Assembly (NCBI RefSeq): GCF_050916235.1
Contig: NZ_CP104854.1
Coordinates: forward strand, 3,286,001 to 3,350,000
From: Maridesulfovibrio sp050916235
GTDB lineage: Bacteria; Desulfobacterota; Desulfovibrionia; Desulfovibrionales; Desulfovibrionaceae
Reading direction: 5' to 3'
Length of the DNA: 64,000 nucleotides
Each line of letters begins with the position of its first letter. Within the stretch, counting starts at the first letter, position 1. Of this stretch, positions 24,848 through 33,598 are shown one piece after another. The notes beneath the pieces are model-generated. The model was not told the DNA's origin and made no database searches. It worked only from the letters and a program-made list of their open reading frames with translations. Position numbers and translations under genes: made by a program.

Positions 24848-25571
24848 TTTTCAGCTCCGCATAGGCTTTACCCATAACTTCTTCAAGCTGTTCCTTGAGT
24901 TTGTTGCGGTCGCGGACTGAGTATTCGGAAATATCAATGGGCGGGAGAGCCTTGATCTTGATTTCCTGGAAGGGATTCATCCACAGGCTGTGTTTGGCGC
25001 AGACCTTGTTTATGCCGTACATGACCACCGGAGCGATGGGCTTCTGGCATTTCAGGGCCAGTACCATTCCGCCGGTCTTGAAGGGCATGAGCCCGTCTTC
25101 CTGCGGTGCGGGGTTGCGGGTTCCTTCGGGAAAGATAAGGGGCGAGTTGCCTCTGTTGGCAACGTCAATGGCGTTCTGGATATCGCGCATGCCCTGACGT
25201 CTGTTTTCCCGGTCAATTGAAATGTGGTTCCCGGCAGTCATGGCGTGGCCGAAGACCGGGAAGTCGAAAAGTGATTTTTTGGCTACGAATTTGAACTGCC
25301 ACGGGGCGAGGTGTTTGAAGAGCAGGGGGATGTCGTAAAAGCTCTGGTGGTTGACCATGAATACGTAGGTCTGTTTTTCATCAAGTGCGCTGAGATCAAC
25401 GGAATCCTTGCTTGCGCAGAGCCATACAACAAGGCGGCCCCAGTTGCGTTCACACCAGTGGCTGGAGGTCTGGTTGCGGCCTACAATGGCTACCACGGAA
25501 AAGAAGATGGTGGCAGGGAAAAATACCAGATAGAAAAAAAGGGTTCTTAACAGGCTCACGGTTTTATTCAT
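24840..25571 (-). CDS. plsC: 1-acyl-sn-glycerol-3-phosphate acyltransferase
   Basis: Acylates lysophosphatidic acid to phosphatidic acid in the inner membrane. Motif I NHQSFYD (H-x4-D catalytic dyad) lies near residue 73, the glycerol-phosphate motif FPEGTRN near 150, and an N-terminal hydrophobic stretch (LLRTLFFYLVFFPATIFFSVVAI) anchors it. 243 residues, standard. Overlaps the downstream RNase J gene by eight bases. Its product feeds CdsA, encoded elsewhere in this window. Confidence 0.92.
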   Translation of the reverse strand: MNKTVSLLRTLFFYLVFFPATIFFSVVAIVGRNQTSSHWCERNWGRLVVWLCASKDSVDLSALDEKQTYVFMVNHQSFYDIPLLFKHLAPWQFKFVAKKSLFDFPVFGHAMTAGNHISIDRENRRQGMRDIQNAIDVANRGNSPLIFPEGTRNPAPQEDGLMPFKTGGMVLALKCQKPIAPVVMYGINKVCAKHSLWMNPFQEIKIKALPPIDISEYSVRDRNKLKEQLEEVMGKAYAELKNA

Positions 25572-26066
25572 TTGGTTAAATGTTTCGGGTAAATATCAGT
25601 TAAACGGTTTTCCATGAAATCGTTTGTTTCTTTTTTGCGTATCGCGCAGGGAAATCCGTTCATGTATTCATTTTAAGTCAAAAACAACCAATTAAGTAGT
25701 TTAATTTCTCCCGGTAAACAAGGGGGCAAGGTAAAATAATGAAAATAGGGCGTGGGCGGTTTTCAGCGGACTGTTAAGCCTGAGACTTTTGAGAGGCTGA
25801 GGAAGAAGTGCAGAGCAGCGGCATTACGCCGGAAGCGAATGGAGATGTGATGGAAGGTTATGATCTTACGGAGCGAAAAATCTGTGTGATGAAAGCCCGG
25901 CAGGAGAGAGGCAGTAGGCACTGCTAAGCTGTGGGAGCGGCTGAAACATGCCGCAGTCATCTCGTTTGACTGCAGGACAAAGAAAAATATAGGAATTATT
26001 TTTTAACGGACAAAGGCCGGAACATGTGTCCCGGCCTTCTGGTCTGTTTATGATGATTTTGATGGT
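25572..26066 (-). other. Intergenic region, unassigned
   Basis: 495 bases between plsC and katG. The left ~170 bases are AT-rich and probably contain the plsC promoter. The part at 25740-25980 is more GC-rich and purine-rich on the plus strand; I tried to read it as a structured RNA or broken gene and recognised neither. The katG terminator is at its right end. Confidence 0.4.
26012..26038 (-). terminator. Terminator after katG
   Basis: Perfect stem AAGGCCGG/CCGGCCTT with a ten-base loop; the T-tract after it on the minus strand is short (TTTGTCC), so strength is uncertain. Confidence 0.65.
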
Positions 26067-28262
26067 CTAGACAAGGTCAAACCGGTCGAGATTCATCACT
26101 TTGTCCCATGCCTTGACGAAGTCGGCTACGAATTTTTCGCCGGAATCCTCGCAGCCGTAAACTTCGGCAATGGCCCGGAGCTGGGAGTTGGCACCGAAGA
26201 TAAGGTCGATGCGGCTGCCGGTCCACTTGAGTTCCCCGCTTGAGCGGTCACGGCCTTCAAACAGATCGGCTTCCTCTCCGGTCGGTTTCCATGCTGTGGA
26301 CATGTCGAGCAGGTTAAGGAAGAAGTCGTTGCTGAGTGTTTCAGGCCTGTCAGTGAAGACTCCGTGCCGGGACTGGTCGTAGTTTGCTCCTAGAACCCGC
26401 AGTCCACCGATCAGCACGGTCATTTCCGGTGCGGTCAGGGTCATCAACTGGGCCTTGTCGATGAGCAGTTCTTCAACCGTCACCGCAAATTTAGCCTTCT
26501 GGTAGTTGCGGAATCCGTCCGCTGCCGGTTCGAGCACCGCAAATGACTGTACATCGGTCTGCTCCTGCGAAGCATCGGTACGGCCGGGAGCAAAGGGAAC
26601 GGTCACTTCGTATCCGGCTCTCTTTGCGGCCTGTTCTACTGCGGCGCAACCGGCCAGTACGATCAGGTCGGCCATGGAGACTTTCTTTCCACCGGATTGC
26701 TCAGTGTTGAATTCCTTCTGTATGATCTCAAGAGATTTCAACACTGCGGTCAGTTGCAAGGGCTGGTTGACTTCCCAGTCTTTTTGCGGGGCCAGCCTGA
26801 TGCGTGCACCGTTGGCCCCGCCGCGTTTGTCCGAACCGCGGAAGGTGGATGCGGAAGCCCATGCGGTGGATACAAGCTGTGCTATGGTGAGTCCCGAACC
26901 CATGATTCTGGTCTTGAGTGCAGCAATGTCTCCTGCATCGATAAGTTTGTGATCCACTGCCGGAACGGGGTCCTGCCAGATGAGTTCCTCTTCAGGAACC
27001 ATAGGGCCGAGGTAACGTGAACGCGGGCCCATGTCGCGGTGGGTCAGCTTGAACCATGCCCGTGCAAAGGCCTCCGCCAGTTCAGCGGGATTTTCGTGAT
27101 ACCGTTTGGAGATCGGCCCGTAGATCGGGTCCATACGCATGGCAAGATCCGCAGTGGTCATCATGGGGGCATGCGTTTTGTCTGGATCGTGGGCATCCGG
27201 TACGGTTTTACGTGCTTCAGGATCGGAGGGAATCCACTGGGATGCCCCGGCGGGACTTTTTACCAGAACCCAGTCATACCGGAAGAGGGTGTCGAAATAG
27301 CTGTTGTCCCATTTTATGGGAGTGGGTGTCCATGCGCCTTCGATGCCGCTGGATATGGTGTCACCGCCCTTGCCGCTGCCGTGGCGGCTTTTCCAGCCGA
27401 GACCCTGTTCTTCCAGCGGTGCTCCTTCCGGTTCGGGGCCGACCAGTGCCGCGTCACCTGCTCCGTGGCATTTTCCGAAAGTATGACCGCCGGCCACAAG
27501 TGCCACGGTTTCTTCGTCATTCATGGCCATGCGCGCAAAGGTGGTGCGGATGTCTCTTCCGGATGCCACTGCGTTGGGTTCGCCGTTGGGACCTTCCGGG
27601 TTGACATAGATAAGCCCCATCTGCACAGCTGCCAGCGGGTTGTCCAGCTTTCGGTCGCCCTTGTAGCGGGTGTCGCCGAGCCAGGTGTCCTCATCACCCC
27701 AGTAGATGTCCTCCTCAGGTTCCCACACGTCTTCGCGTCCTCCGGCAAAGCCGAAGGGGTTCAGCCCCATGGATTCAATGGCGCACGTTCCGGCGAAGAC
27801 CATGAGGTCGGCCCAGGATATCCTGCGTCCGTATTTCTGTTTGATGGGCCAGAGCAGCCTGCGGGCCTTGTCGAGGTTCACGTTATCCGGCCAGCTGTTC
27901 AGGGGGGCAAGTCGCTGACTGCCGGACCCTGCTCCGCCGCGGCCGTCTCCGATCCTGTATGTTCCGGCACTGTGCCAGGCCATGCGGATGAACAGAGGGC
28001 CGTAATGTCCGTAGTCGGCAGGCCACCAGTCCTGAGAATCGGTCATCAGTTCAAAAAGATCTTTTTTCAGGGCTTCAAGGTCAAGTTTCTTGAACTCTTC
28101 AGCATAGTTGAATTTTTCGTCCATGGGGTTGGACTTGGCGGAATGCTGGTGCAGGATGCTCAGGTTCAGCTGGTTAGGCCACCAGTCCCGGTTGGAAGTA
28201 CCGCTTCCGGCCACCTGACTGGATGATCTTCCGGTTACCGGGCATTTCTTTTCATCATTCAT
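26067..28262 (-). CDS. katG: Catalase-peroxidase
   Basis: Bifunctional haem enzyme that destroys hydrogen peroxide and oxidises small donors. The distal haem pocket RMAWHSAGTYRIGDGRGG (near residues 90-108) contains the essential Arg, Trp and His; the Tyr of GLIYVNPEG forms the expected Met-Tyr-Trp cross-link partner, and GGHTFGKCHGAG carries the proximal His. The second, haem-less C-terminal domain is complete; 731 residues is full length. GGGAGG ribosome site. It stands alone between terminators. In an anaerobe this is an oxygen-defence gene, often patchily distributed and laterally acquired (family knowledge); its composition does not stand out here. Confidence 0.97.
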   Translation of the reverse strand: MNDEKKCPVTGRSSSQVAGSGTSNRDWWPNQLNLSILHQHSAKSNPMDEKFNYAEEFKKLDLEALKKDLFELMTDSQDWWPADYGHYGPLFIRMAWHSAGTYRIGDGRGGAGSGSQRLAPLNSWPDNVNLDKARRLLWPIKQKYGRRISWADLMVFAGTCAIESMGLNPFGFAGGREDVWEPEEDIYWGDEDTWLGDTRYKGDRKLDNPLAAVQMGLIYVNPEGPNGEPNAVASGRDIRTTFARMAMNDEETVALVAGGHTFGKCHGAGDAALVGPEPEGAPLEEQGLGWKSRHGSGKGGDTISSGIEGAWTPTPIKWDNSYFDTLFRYDWVLVKSPAGASQWIPSDPEARKTVPDAHDPDKTHAPMMTTADLAMRMDPIYGPISKRYHENPAELAEAFARAWFKLTHRDMGPRSRYLGPMVPEEELIWQDPVPAVDHKLIDAGDIAALKTRIMGSGLTIAQLVSTAWASASTFRGSDKRGGANGARIRLAPQKDWEVNQPLQLTAVLKSLEIIQKEFNTEQSGGKKVSMADLIVLAGCAAVEQAAKRAGYEVTVPFAPGRTDASQEQTDVQSFAVLEPAADGFRNYQKAKFAVTVEELLIDKAQLMTLTAPEMTVLIGGLRVLGANYDQSRHGVFTDRPETLSNDFFLNLLDMSTAWKPTGEEADLFEGRDRSSGELKWTGSRIDLIFGANSQLRAIAEVYGCEDSGEKFVADFVKAWDKVMNLDRFDLV

Positions 28263-28434
28263 TACATGATCCTCCCGTGTCGGTCTTGCTCAGTATTATG
28301 GGCTTATTACGATGAGCAGGCTGTAGTTATGGGATTTTGGTTATAGACACATATCACGGGATTGGTGTTTCAGTCACGCCAAAACAGGAATTGTTATGTG
28401 AAGATGTCACACAGTATTCCCGGAATACAAATGC

Positions 28435-28462
28435 AAAAAGGCCGGAACAATCGTTCCGGCCC
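28435..28462 (-). terminator. Terminator after EF-G-like gene
   Basis: Perfect 9-bp stem GGCCGGAAC/GTTCCGGCC with loop AATC, then TTTTT on the minus strand. Confidence 0.9.
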
Positions 28463-28491
28463 TTGTTTGTCTATCTTATAATGAAGGAGAG

Positions 28492-30555
28492 CTATTCTTC
28501 CCTGCTCAGTTTATATCCTTCAATGACCTTATCAGCGATGGGCGGCGGGCATTCCTCATAGTGGGACATTTCCATGGTGAAGGTTCCCTGTCCGCCGGTC
28601 ATGGAGCGCAGGTCCGGTGCGTACTTGAGGATTTCGGACATGGGCACGTGGGCTTTCACCTCTGTTACTCCTGCGGTGGAGTCAGAGCCGAGCACCTTGC
28701 CGCGGCGGCTGGAAAGGTCGCCGATTATGTCGCCCATGAATTCGTCGGGAACTTCAACGACCACGTTCATCAGCGGTTCAAGCAGGGTTACCCCGGCCTG
28801 TTCGCAGGCCTTCTTGAAGGCCATGGACCCGGCAACCTTGAAGGCCATTTCGGAGGAGTCCACCGTGTGGTAGGAGCCGTCATAGAGGGTGACCTTGAAG
28901 TCGATAATGGGGGAGCCGGACAGGTAGCCTCTGGCTGCCGCTTCCTGAACACCCTTGTCGACTGCGGGGATGTACTGCTTGGGGATTACGCCGCCGACAA
29001 TGCTGTTGACGAATTCGTATCCTGCTCCCTTGGGCATGGGTTCAAGCTTGATCCAGCAGTCGCCGAACTGTCCGCGCCCGCCGGACTGTTTCTTGAAACG
29101 GCCCTGTACTTCTGCGGAGCCCCTGATGGTTTCTCGGTAGGGAACCTTGGGGGCGTTAAGAACGATTTCGGCCTTGTAGCGGCGTCTGGCCTTTTCAACG
29201 GAGATTTCAATGTGGTTCTGGCCCATGCCGGAAAGCAGGATGTCGCCGGTCTCCTCGTCGCGGGAGAGGCTGAGGTTGACGTCCTCGGCGAGCAGTTTCT
29301 GGATGGCCTGGAATACCTTGTCCTCGTCGCCTTTTTCTGCCGGGGAGAGGGCGAAGGTGATAAGCTGCGGGGCAAGCTGCGGCTTTTTGAGTGTGAATTG
29401 AGCCTTGTCGTCGCAGAGGGTGTCGCCGGTGAAGGTTTCCTTGAGCTTGGCAAGGGTGATGATTGCGCCGGGACCGACTTCTCCCTTGACGGGTTTCTGG
29501 TCCTTGCCTACACGCATGAGCATGTTGCCGAGGCGTTCTTTTGCACCGGTGTTGGTGTTGGTCAGGCTCAGGTCGCCGGAGACTTTGCCGGAAAGGACGC
29601 GGCAGATGGTCAGCTGGCCTGCAAACGGGTCGGCAAGGGTCTTGAATACAAAGCAGGCTGCGGGGCCGTCGAGGGAAGATTCGCGGGTTGCACCGTCTTC
29701 GCCCTGCCATGCGCTGTGTTCCAGCGGTCCGGGCAGGTAGGTCTGGATTGCGTCAAGAAGGAAGCTGCCGCCTTTGTTTTCCATGGCGGAACCTATGCAG
29801 ACCGGGAAAAGGGTACGGCTCTTAACGCCGGAGGACAGTCCCTGTGCTATTTCCTCGGGAGTGAGTTCGCCTTCCTCGAGGTATTTTTCCATGAGGTTTT
29901 CATCACTTTCAGCAATGTTTTCAATCATGGTTTCGCGCAGGACTTCGATTTCGTCTGCGATGTCAGCGGGGATATCGCCCTTGGAGACCTTACCGTCCGC
30001 TTCGAACATGTAGGCCTCGCCGGAGAGCATATCAACCACGCCTTTGAAATTTTCCTTGCTTCCGATAGGATACTGGAGCAGTACAGGGCTGATACCGAGA
30101 GAATGGTTGATGCTGTTGAATGCGGCGTCGAAATCCGCACGGTCTCGGTCCATTTTGTTGAGGTAGATGATTGCGGGAAGTTCCGCCTTGGCCACTGCTG
30201 CCCACGCTTTACGGGAAAGGGGTTTGACTCCGTCCACGGCATCAATGGTAAAAACGACGCCGTCGGACGCTGCTAGAGAGTAGGGCAGGTCCCCGCAGAA
30301 GTTTGCATCACCCGGAGTGTCGATAAGATAATGGTCGTTCTTGTTCCACTTGTAACCGGCGAAACCGGACTGGATGGAACCGCGGCGTTTGATTTCTTCA
30401 GGCTCGGTATCAAGGGCGGTGGTTCCTTCCTCGATTTTACCGAGCCTGTCTATGACGCCGGCATTGAAAAGAATCATCTCGGCGGTGGAGGTTTTACCGC
30501 AACCGCCGTGGCCTACAAGTGCAAAAGTCCTTTGTTTTTGTAAATTTTCTGACAT
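28492..30555 (-). CDS. Elongation factor G-like translational GTPase
   Basis: 687-residue five-domain GTPase of the EF-G superfamily, but of the divergent EF-G-like branch rather than canonical FusA. G1 is GHGGCGKTS (residues 15-23) instead of AHIDAGKTT, and the switch-I region reads KRRGSIQSG in place of the E-R-G-I-T motif. G3 LIDTPGDANF and G4 NKMD are intact, so GTP binding is expected. Domains IV and V are complete (GGRGQFGDCWIKLEP; SRRGKVLGSDS; MTGGQGTF). GGAG ribosome site. Lone gene with its own terminator, no ribosomal-protein neighbours. Likely a paralogue with a specialised or stress-related role; which step of translation it serves is not known from sequence. Confidence 0.9.
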   Translation of the reverse strand: MSENLQKQRTFALVGHGGCGKTSTAEMILFNAGVIDRLGKIEEGTTALDTEPEEIKRRGSIQSGFAGYKWNKNDHYLIDTPGDANFCGDLPYSLAASDGVVFTIDAVDGVKPLSRKAWAAVAKAELPAIIYLNKMDRDRADFDAAFNSINHSLGISPVLLQYPIGSKENFKGVVDMLSGEAYMFEADGKVSKGDIPADIADEIEVLRETMIENIAESDENLMEKYLEEGELTPEEIAQGLSSGVKSRTLFPVCIGSAMENKGGSFLLDAIQTYLPGPLEHSAWQGEDGATRESSLDGPAACFVFKTLADPFAGQLTICRVLSGKVSGDLSLTNTNTGAKERLGNMLMRVGKDQKPVKGEVGPGAIITLAKLKETFTGDTLCDDKAQFTLKKPQLAPQLITFALSPAEKGDEDKVFQAIQKLLAEDVNLSLSRDEETGDILLSGMGQNHIEISVEKARRRYKAEIVLNAPKVPYRETIRGSAEVQGRFKKQSGGRGQFGDCWIKLEPMPKGAGYEFVNSIVGGVIPKQYIPAVDKGVQEAAARGYLSGSPIIDFKVTLYDGSYHTVDSSEMAFKVAGSMAFKKACEQAGVTLLEPLMNVVVEVPDEFMGDIIGDLSSRRGKVLGSDSTAGVTEVKAHVPMSEILKYAPDLRSMTGGQGTFTMEMSHYEECPPPIADKVIEGYKLSREE

Positions 30556-30755
30556 TCAACAACTCCGTTTCTTATGAATGTTCCAGCCGGACCCTTCAGC
30601 CCCGGCATACAGGTCTAAAGGTGCAACTTATAATTCTTCCTAATAATCCCTATAGGTATACCCCTGCTAACATGTCAAGCGTAGATAAAATATTTAATTT
30701 CGTGCACAACTGATTGTTGAGCATGAGCTTTTTCATTTTGACGAGGTTTTAGAAA

Positions 30756-31724
30756 TTGAAAGAATCGACCATTCACAGCCTTGATCCGGCTGAAATACTG
30801 TGTTCCGGGCCGTGGCTCCTGTATCCTGCGACCCCTGTGGAGAAGATTATTCCCTCAATCGGGCGAAACGGACAACTTGCTCCGGTTCTGCTGGTGGAAA
30901 AGGACGGTAAAATACAGCTCGTTGCAGGCAGGGCAAGGGTTGAGGCTGCCCGTAAACTAGGGAAAAAGGTCTCAGCCGTGTTTGTAGACGCTCCCGATGA
31001 TATTTCATGTGCGATTGCACACATTGATGAAAACTTTGCACGAACTGCGGATGAATCTGTAAAGTGTGCCTCTTTCCGTTTTTTTGCCGAGCGCATGGAT
31101 AAAAAGGATATTCCGGCTCTGCTGGGACCGGTTTTTTCCATCAGGCCCAAGTCGCGGGATATGGAATTCTGGATGGGCTGGCTTGACCTTGAAACGGAGT
31201 TTGATCCACTGCTTGCCGCCGGGAACATACCCCTTGCTGCAGTGGCCGTTCTTGGCAGTATTTCGGCTGCTGACCGGGCTGCCGCCAGGCCGTTTTTCGA
31301 GCAGATCAGCTGGTCGCGTTCCAATGCAGTGAATTTCCTGACCTGGCTGTATGAAACCGCGCGCCGTGACAGCACCCCTGTGGCGGAACTGCTCGGCGGA
31401 AGCGACTTCTCTCTGTCTATGGGGAATGAATCCCCCAAGGATGCTGTGGCCCGTCTTTGCAGGGCTGCGAAGCTGTTGCGCTACCCGAACCTGAGCAGGC
31501 TTGAAAAAGCGCACTCTGCAATTGCCTCCGAGATCTGTGCCGGAACCCGCTGGAAGGTGGAGCCGGTTGGGAGTTTCGAGACCGGAGAGGTGCTCCTTCA
31601 GACCCGTTTCAAGTCCCGTGAAATGCTTGAGAAGGCCCTCGCCGATCTCAAAACCATTGCCGGATACGAGGGCTGGGAAACTGTTTTCGATCTCGGCCGT
31701 GACAAGCAGGACGGGGAGAGCTGA
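30756..31724 (+). CDS. ParB/sulfiredoxin-like domain protein
   Basis: 322 residues from a TTG start at 30756 (GAGG ten bases upstream; no better start seen). The first ~100 residues look like a ParB N-terminal (Srx-fold) domain: IIPSIGRNGQLAPVLLVEKD, then LVAGRARVEAARKLGKKV and a GENxR-like segment that here reads IDENFAR. The usual DNA-binding HTH of ParB is not evident; the remaining ~200 residues are helical with no family recognised. ParB-fold domains bind or hydrolyse CTP or act as nucleases, and the residues FARTADE are compatible with nucleotide binding (inference). It is not next to parA or origin genes. Its TGA overlaps the ATG of the radical SAM gene by one base, so the two proteins are made together and probably act together. 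Confidence 0.75.
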   Translation: MKESTIHSLDPAEILCSGPWLLYPATPVEKIIPSIGRNGQLAPVLLVEKDGKIQLVAGRARVEAARKLGKKVSAVFVDAPDDISCAIAHIDENFARTADESVKCASFRFFAERMDKKDIPALLGPVFSIRPKSRDMEFWMGWLDLETEFDPLLAAGNIPLAAVAVLGSISAADRAAARPFFEQISWSRSNAVNFLTWLYETARRDSTPVAELLGGSDFSLSMGNESPKDAVARLCRAAKLLRYPNLSRLEKAHSAIASEICAGTRWKVEPVGSFETGEVLLQTRFKSREMLEKALADLKTIAGYEGWETVFDLGRDKQDGES

Positions 31725-32824
31725 TGTCCGGAAAATTCGTATTGCCAGCGCATCTGGCCGGGCTGGAGAAAATTTACATCGACCGCGGTATGGAAAGCAC
31801 CCCGCTTGCAGCCAGAGTGCTTTCCCGGCTGGATGACCTGCCGGTGGAGATCGTTGATCCCGAGAATTTTCCGCATACCGAGGCCGGTGGCAAGCAGGCT
31901 CTGTATCTCAAGGAATACAAGGGGAAGTTCCTGCGCTTCTGTCCCGGCACGCGTTATTACCACTGCTGCGGGTACCGGATTATCCATATCGGCGAGAACT
32001 GTCCCATGTCCTGCTCCTACTGCATTCTGCAGGCATATTTTCAGGACAAACTGCTCAAGGTCTGGGTTAACCAGAACGACCTTTTCGACGAGCTTGGCAA
32101 GGCCTTTTCCGCTGATCTGTCCACCCGTTACCGCGTCGGTACCGGGGAGTTTACTGATTCCCTGGCCCTTGAAGCCGTAACCGGGTACAGCCGCGATCTC
32201 GTGGAATTTCTTGGTGATTATCCCAATGTCTGCCTTGAGCTCAAATCCAAGGTAATTGACCTTTCATGGATGGATGTGGTCAAGCGGACCGACCGGATTC
32301 TGCCCGCATGGTCTTTGAATGCCCCGTTCGTCAACGAGCATGAGGAGTTCGGGGTTTCCACGCTGCGTGAGCGTCTTGAAGCGGCCCGCACCTGTGCCGA
32401 GGCCGGTTTCCGGGTGTGTCTGCACTTCGATCCCATCATACGTTTTGAAGGGTGGCGCGAGGGGTACGCTGAGACCATCGACATGATTTTCGATTATCTC
32501 AAACCGGAGCAGATAGCCTACCTTAGCCTCGGGTCGTTCCGGCATATGCCGCACCTGAAGCCGATCATTGAAAGGAACTTCCCGGAGACCACCTACATCT
32601 ACGACGAGTTCATCGTCGGCAATGACAACAAAATGCGCTTGCTGCGTCCTTTGCGGGTGCGGCAGTTCAAGTTCATGGTCAACCGGCTGCGCAGGCACGG
32701 CATGGACAAGCAGCTTTATTTCTGTATGGAATCCACCGAGAACTGGCAGGATGTGTTCGGTTACACGCCAAAAGAACTCGGAGGACTCGGCAAGCATTTG
32801 ATGAAGCAGGCTTTCGGAGAGTAG
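31724..32824 (+). CDS. Spore photoproduct lyase-like radical SAM protein
   Basis: 366 residues. The radical SAM cluster motif CPMSCSYC (C93-x3-C97-x2-C100) has the same unusual spacing and position as in SplB, which reverses thymine spore photoproduct in DNA. The downstream region YRVGTGEFTDSLALEAVT aligns with the SplB stretch that carries the hydrogen-donor Cys (Cys141 in Bacillus subtilis, from memory), but here no Cys is present, so the reaction may differ. Shares a TGATG junction with the ParB-like gene. The organism type is non-sporulating, so a role in repair of other DNA lesions or in RNA/protein modification is open. Followed by a terminator. Confidence 0.85.
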   Translation: MSGKFVLPAHLAGLEKIYIDRGMESTPLAARVLSRLDDLPVEIVDPENFPHTEAGGKQALYLKEYKGKFLRFCPGTRYYHCCGYRIIHIGENCPMSCSYCILQAYFQDKLLKVWVNQNDLFDELGKAFSADLSTRYRVGTGEFTDSLALEAVTGYSRDLVEFLGDYPNVCLELKSKVIDLSWMDVVKRTDRILPAWSLNAPFVNEHEEFGVSTLRERLEAARTCAEAGFRVCLHFDPIIRFEGWREGYAETIDMIFDYLKPEQIAYLSLGSFRHMPHLKPIIERNFPETTYIYDEFIVGNDNKMRLLRPLRVRQFKFMVNRLRRHGMDKQLYFCMESTENWQDVFGYTPKELGGLGKHLMKQAFGE

Positions 32825-32910
32825 GAGGTGCCTCTGGACTACCCATCCCCTATCTCCAAAACGCGCTGATATGCTTCGCTGGAAGCATGATTAAATGTCT
32901 TTTTTTCTCC

Positions 32911-32944
32911 AGCCGCAGTATTTCTGAGATATTGCGGCTTTTTT
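32911..32944 (+). terminator. Terminator after radical SAM gene
   Basis: Stem AGCCGCAGTAT/ATATTGCGGCT (one mismatch) followed by six T on the plus strand. Confidence 0.85.
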
Positions 32945-33096
32945 ATATGCAATATTTTGCTTCTACTTGTGTGTTATTTTGCACTTTGTTGAGTTCTGCA
33001 GGCTGGATATTATTTTTAACTGCCATGTTTTACACGCTAATTTGCGATGGCACGCAATATGTATCTCAGTAAGTAAAAAGAGTAGAGAGGTGTGCT

Positions 33097-33369
33097 ATGG
33101 AAATTTTGAGTGCAATTGGCAGTTGGTGTGGGGGCCTGTCTTACGGTCATGGTGCGGGGTATGGCATGAGCAGCTGGATGCCTTTTCATTTCGGAGGCAT
33201 ACTTCAGCTCGTCGTGATCGGGCTGATTATTTATTTTACTGTACGCATGTTCCGCAGCCCTGCATCCGGCCACGAAACGTCTTCCGCTTATGATATCCTC
33301 AGGAATCGTTACGCTTCAGGTGAAATAGATGAACAGACCTATAGGCGTATGAAGGATGAATTGAAGTAG
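33097..33369 (+). CDS. Small membrane protein with SHOCT domain
   Basis: 90 residues. One membrane helix (GILQLVVIGLIIYFTVRMF, residues ~33-52) follows a Gly/Tyr/His-rich N-terminus, and the C-terminal ~28 residues form a SHOCT motif (AYDILRNRYASGEIDEQTYR, then MKDEL). SHOCT domains are short oligomerisation or tethering modules found at protein ends. AGAGGTG ribosome site. Stands alone; many sulfate reducers and other Proteobacteria carry similar orphan proteins of unknown role. Confidence 0.85.
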   Translation: MEILSAIGSWCGGLSYGHGAGYGMSSWMPFHFGGILQLVVIGLIIYFTVRMFRSPASGHETSSAYDILRNRYASGEIDEQTYRRMKDELK

Positions 33370-33433
33370 CCTGGCGATTTTCGTTTTGCGTGTTATTGCA
33401 GAATGATTCGTTTGTTATCAAACGGTCTGGGTA

Positions 33434-33575
33434 GACTATGGTGTGTTTAATCCACTCTAGCCTCGCAGAGCCGCCTGAGGCATACTTTGATTGGACATGG
33501 CGACAGTGGAACAGACCCTTTTTTGCAAAAAAGGGTTCATCCCTCTGGTAGCCGAAGGCATCTTGGTGTAATAAC
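33434..33575. repeat. Possible dispersed intergenic repeat with central palindrome
   Basis: A 22-bp perfect palindrome (arms ACCCTTTTTTG/CAAAAAAGGGT, 33515-33536) is flanked by GC-rich segments. The left flank contains AGCCTCGCAGAGCCGCC (33459-33475), which matches the reverse complement of 45362-45378 at 16 of 17 bases. Layout is like extragenic palindromic repeats seen between genes in Desulfovibrio-type genomes. No T-tract typical of a terminator follows. Confidence 0.45.
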
Positions 33576-33598
33576 TCGACTAAAGGGGGACTATACCG

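Noticed and set aside
25763..25960. 65-aa minus-strand ORF in the plsC-katG gap
   Set aside because: No ribosome site, odd composition and no domain; I could not support a gene or a known RNA here.
27039..28226. 395-aa plus-strand ORF
   Set aside because: Antisense shadow of katG, whose protein is full length and conserved.
28561..30276. 571-aa plus-strand ORF
   Set aside because: Lies entirely antisense to the EF-G-like gene; composition is a mirror of its codons, with no ribosome site or recognisable domain.
32887..33072. 61-aa hydrophobic plus-strand ORF
   Set aside because: Begins inside the terminator region of the radical SAM gene and has no ribosome site.
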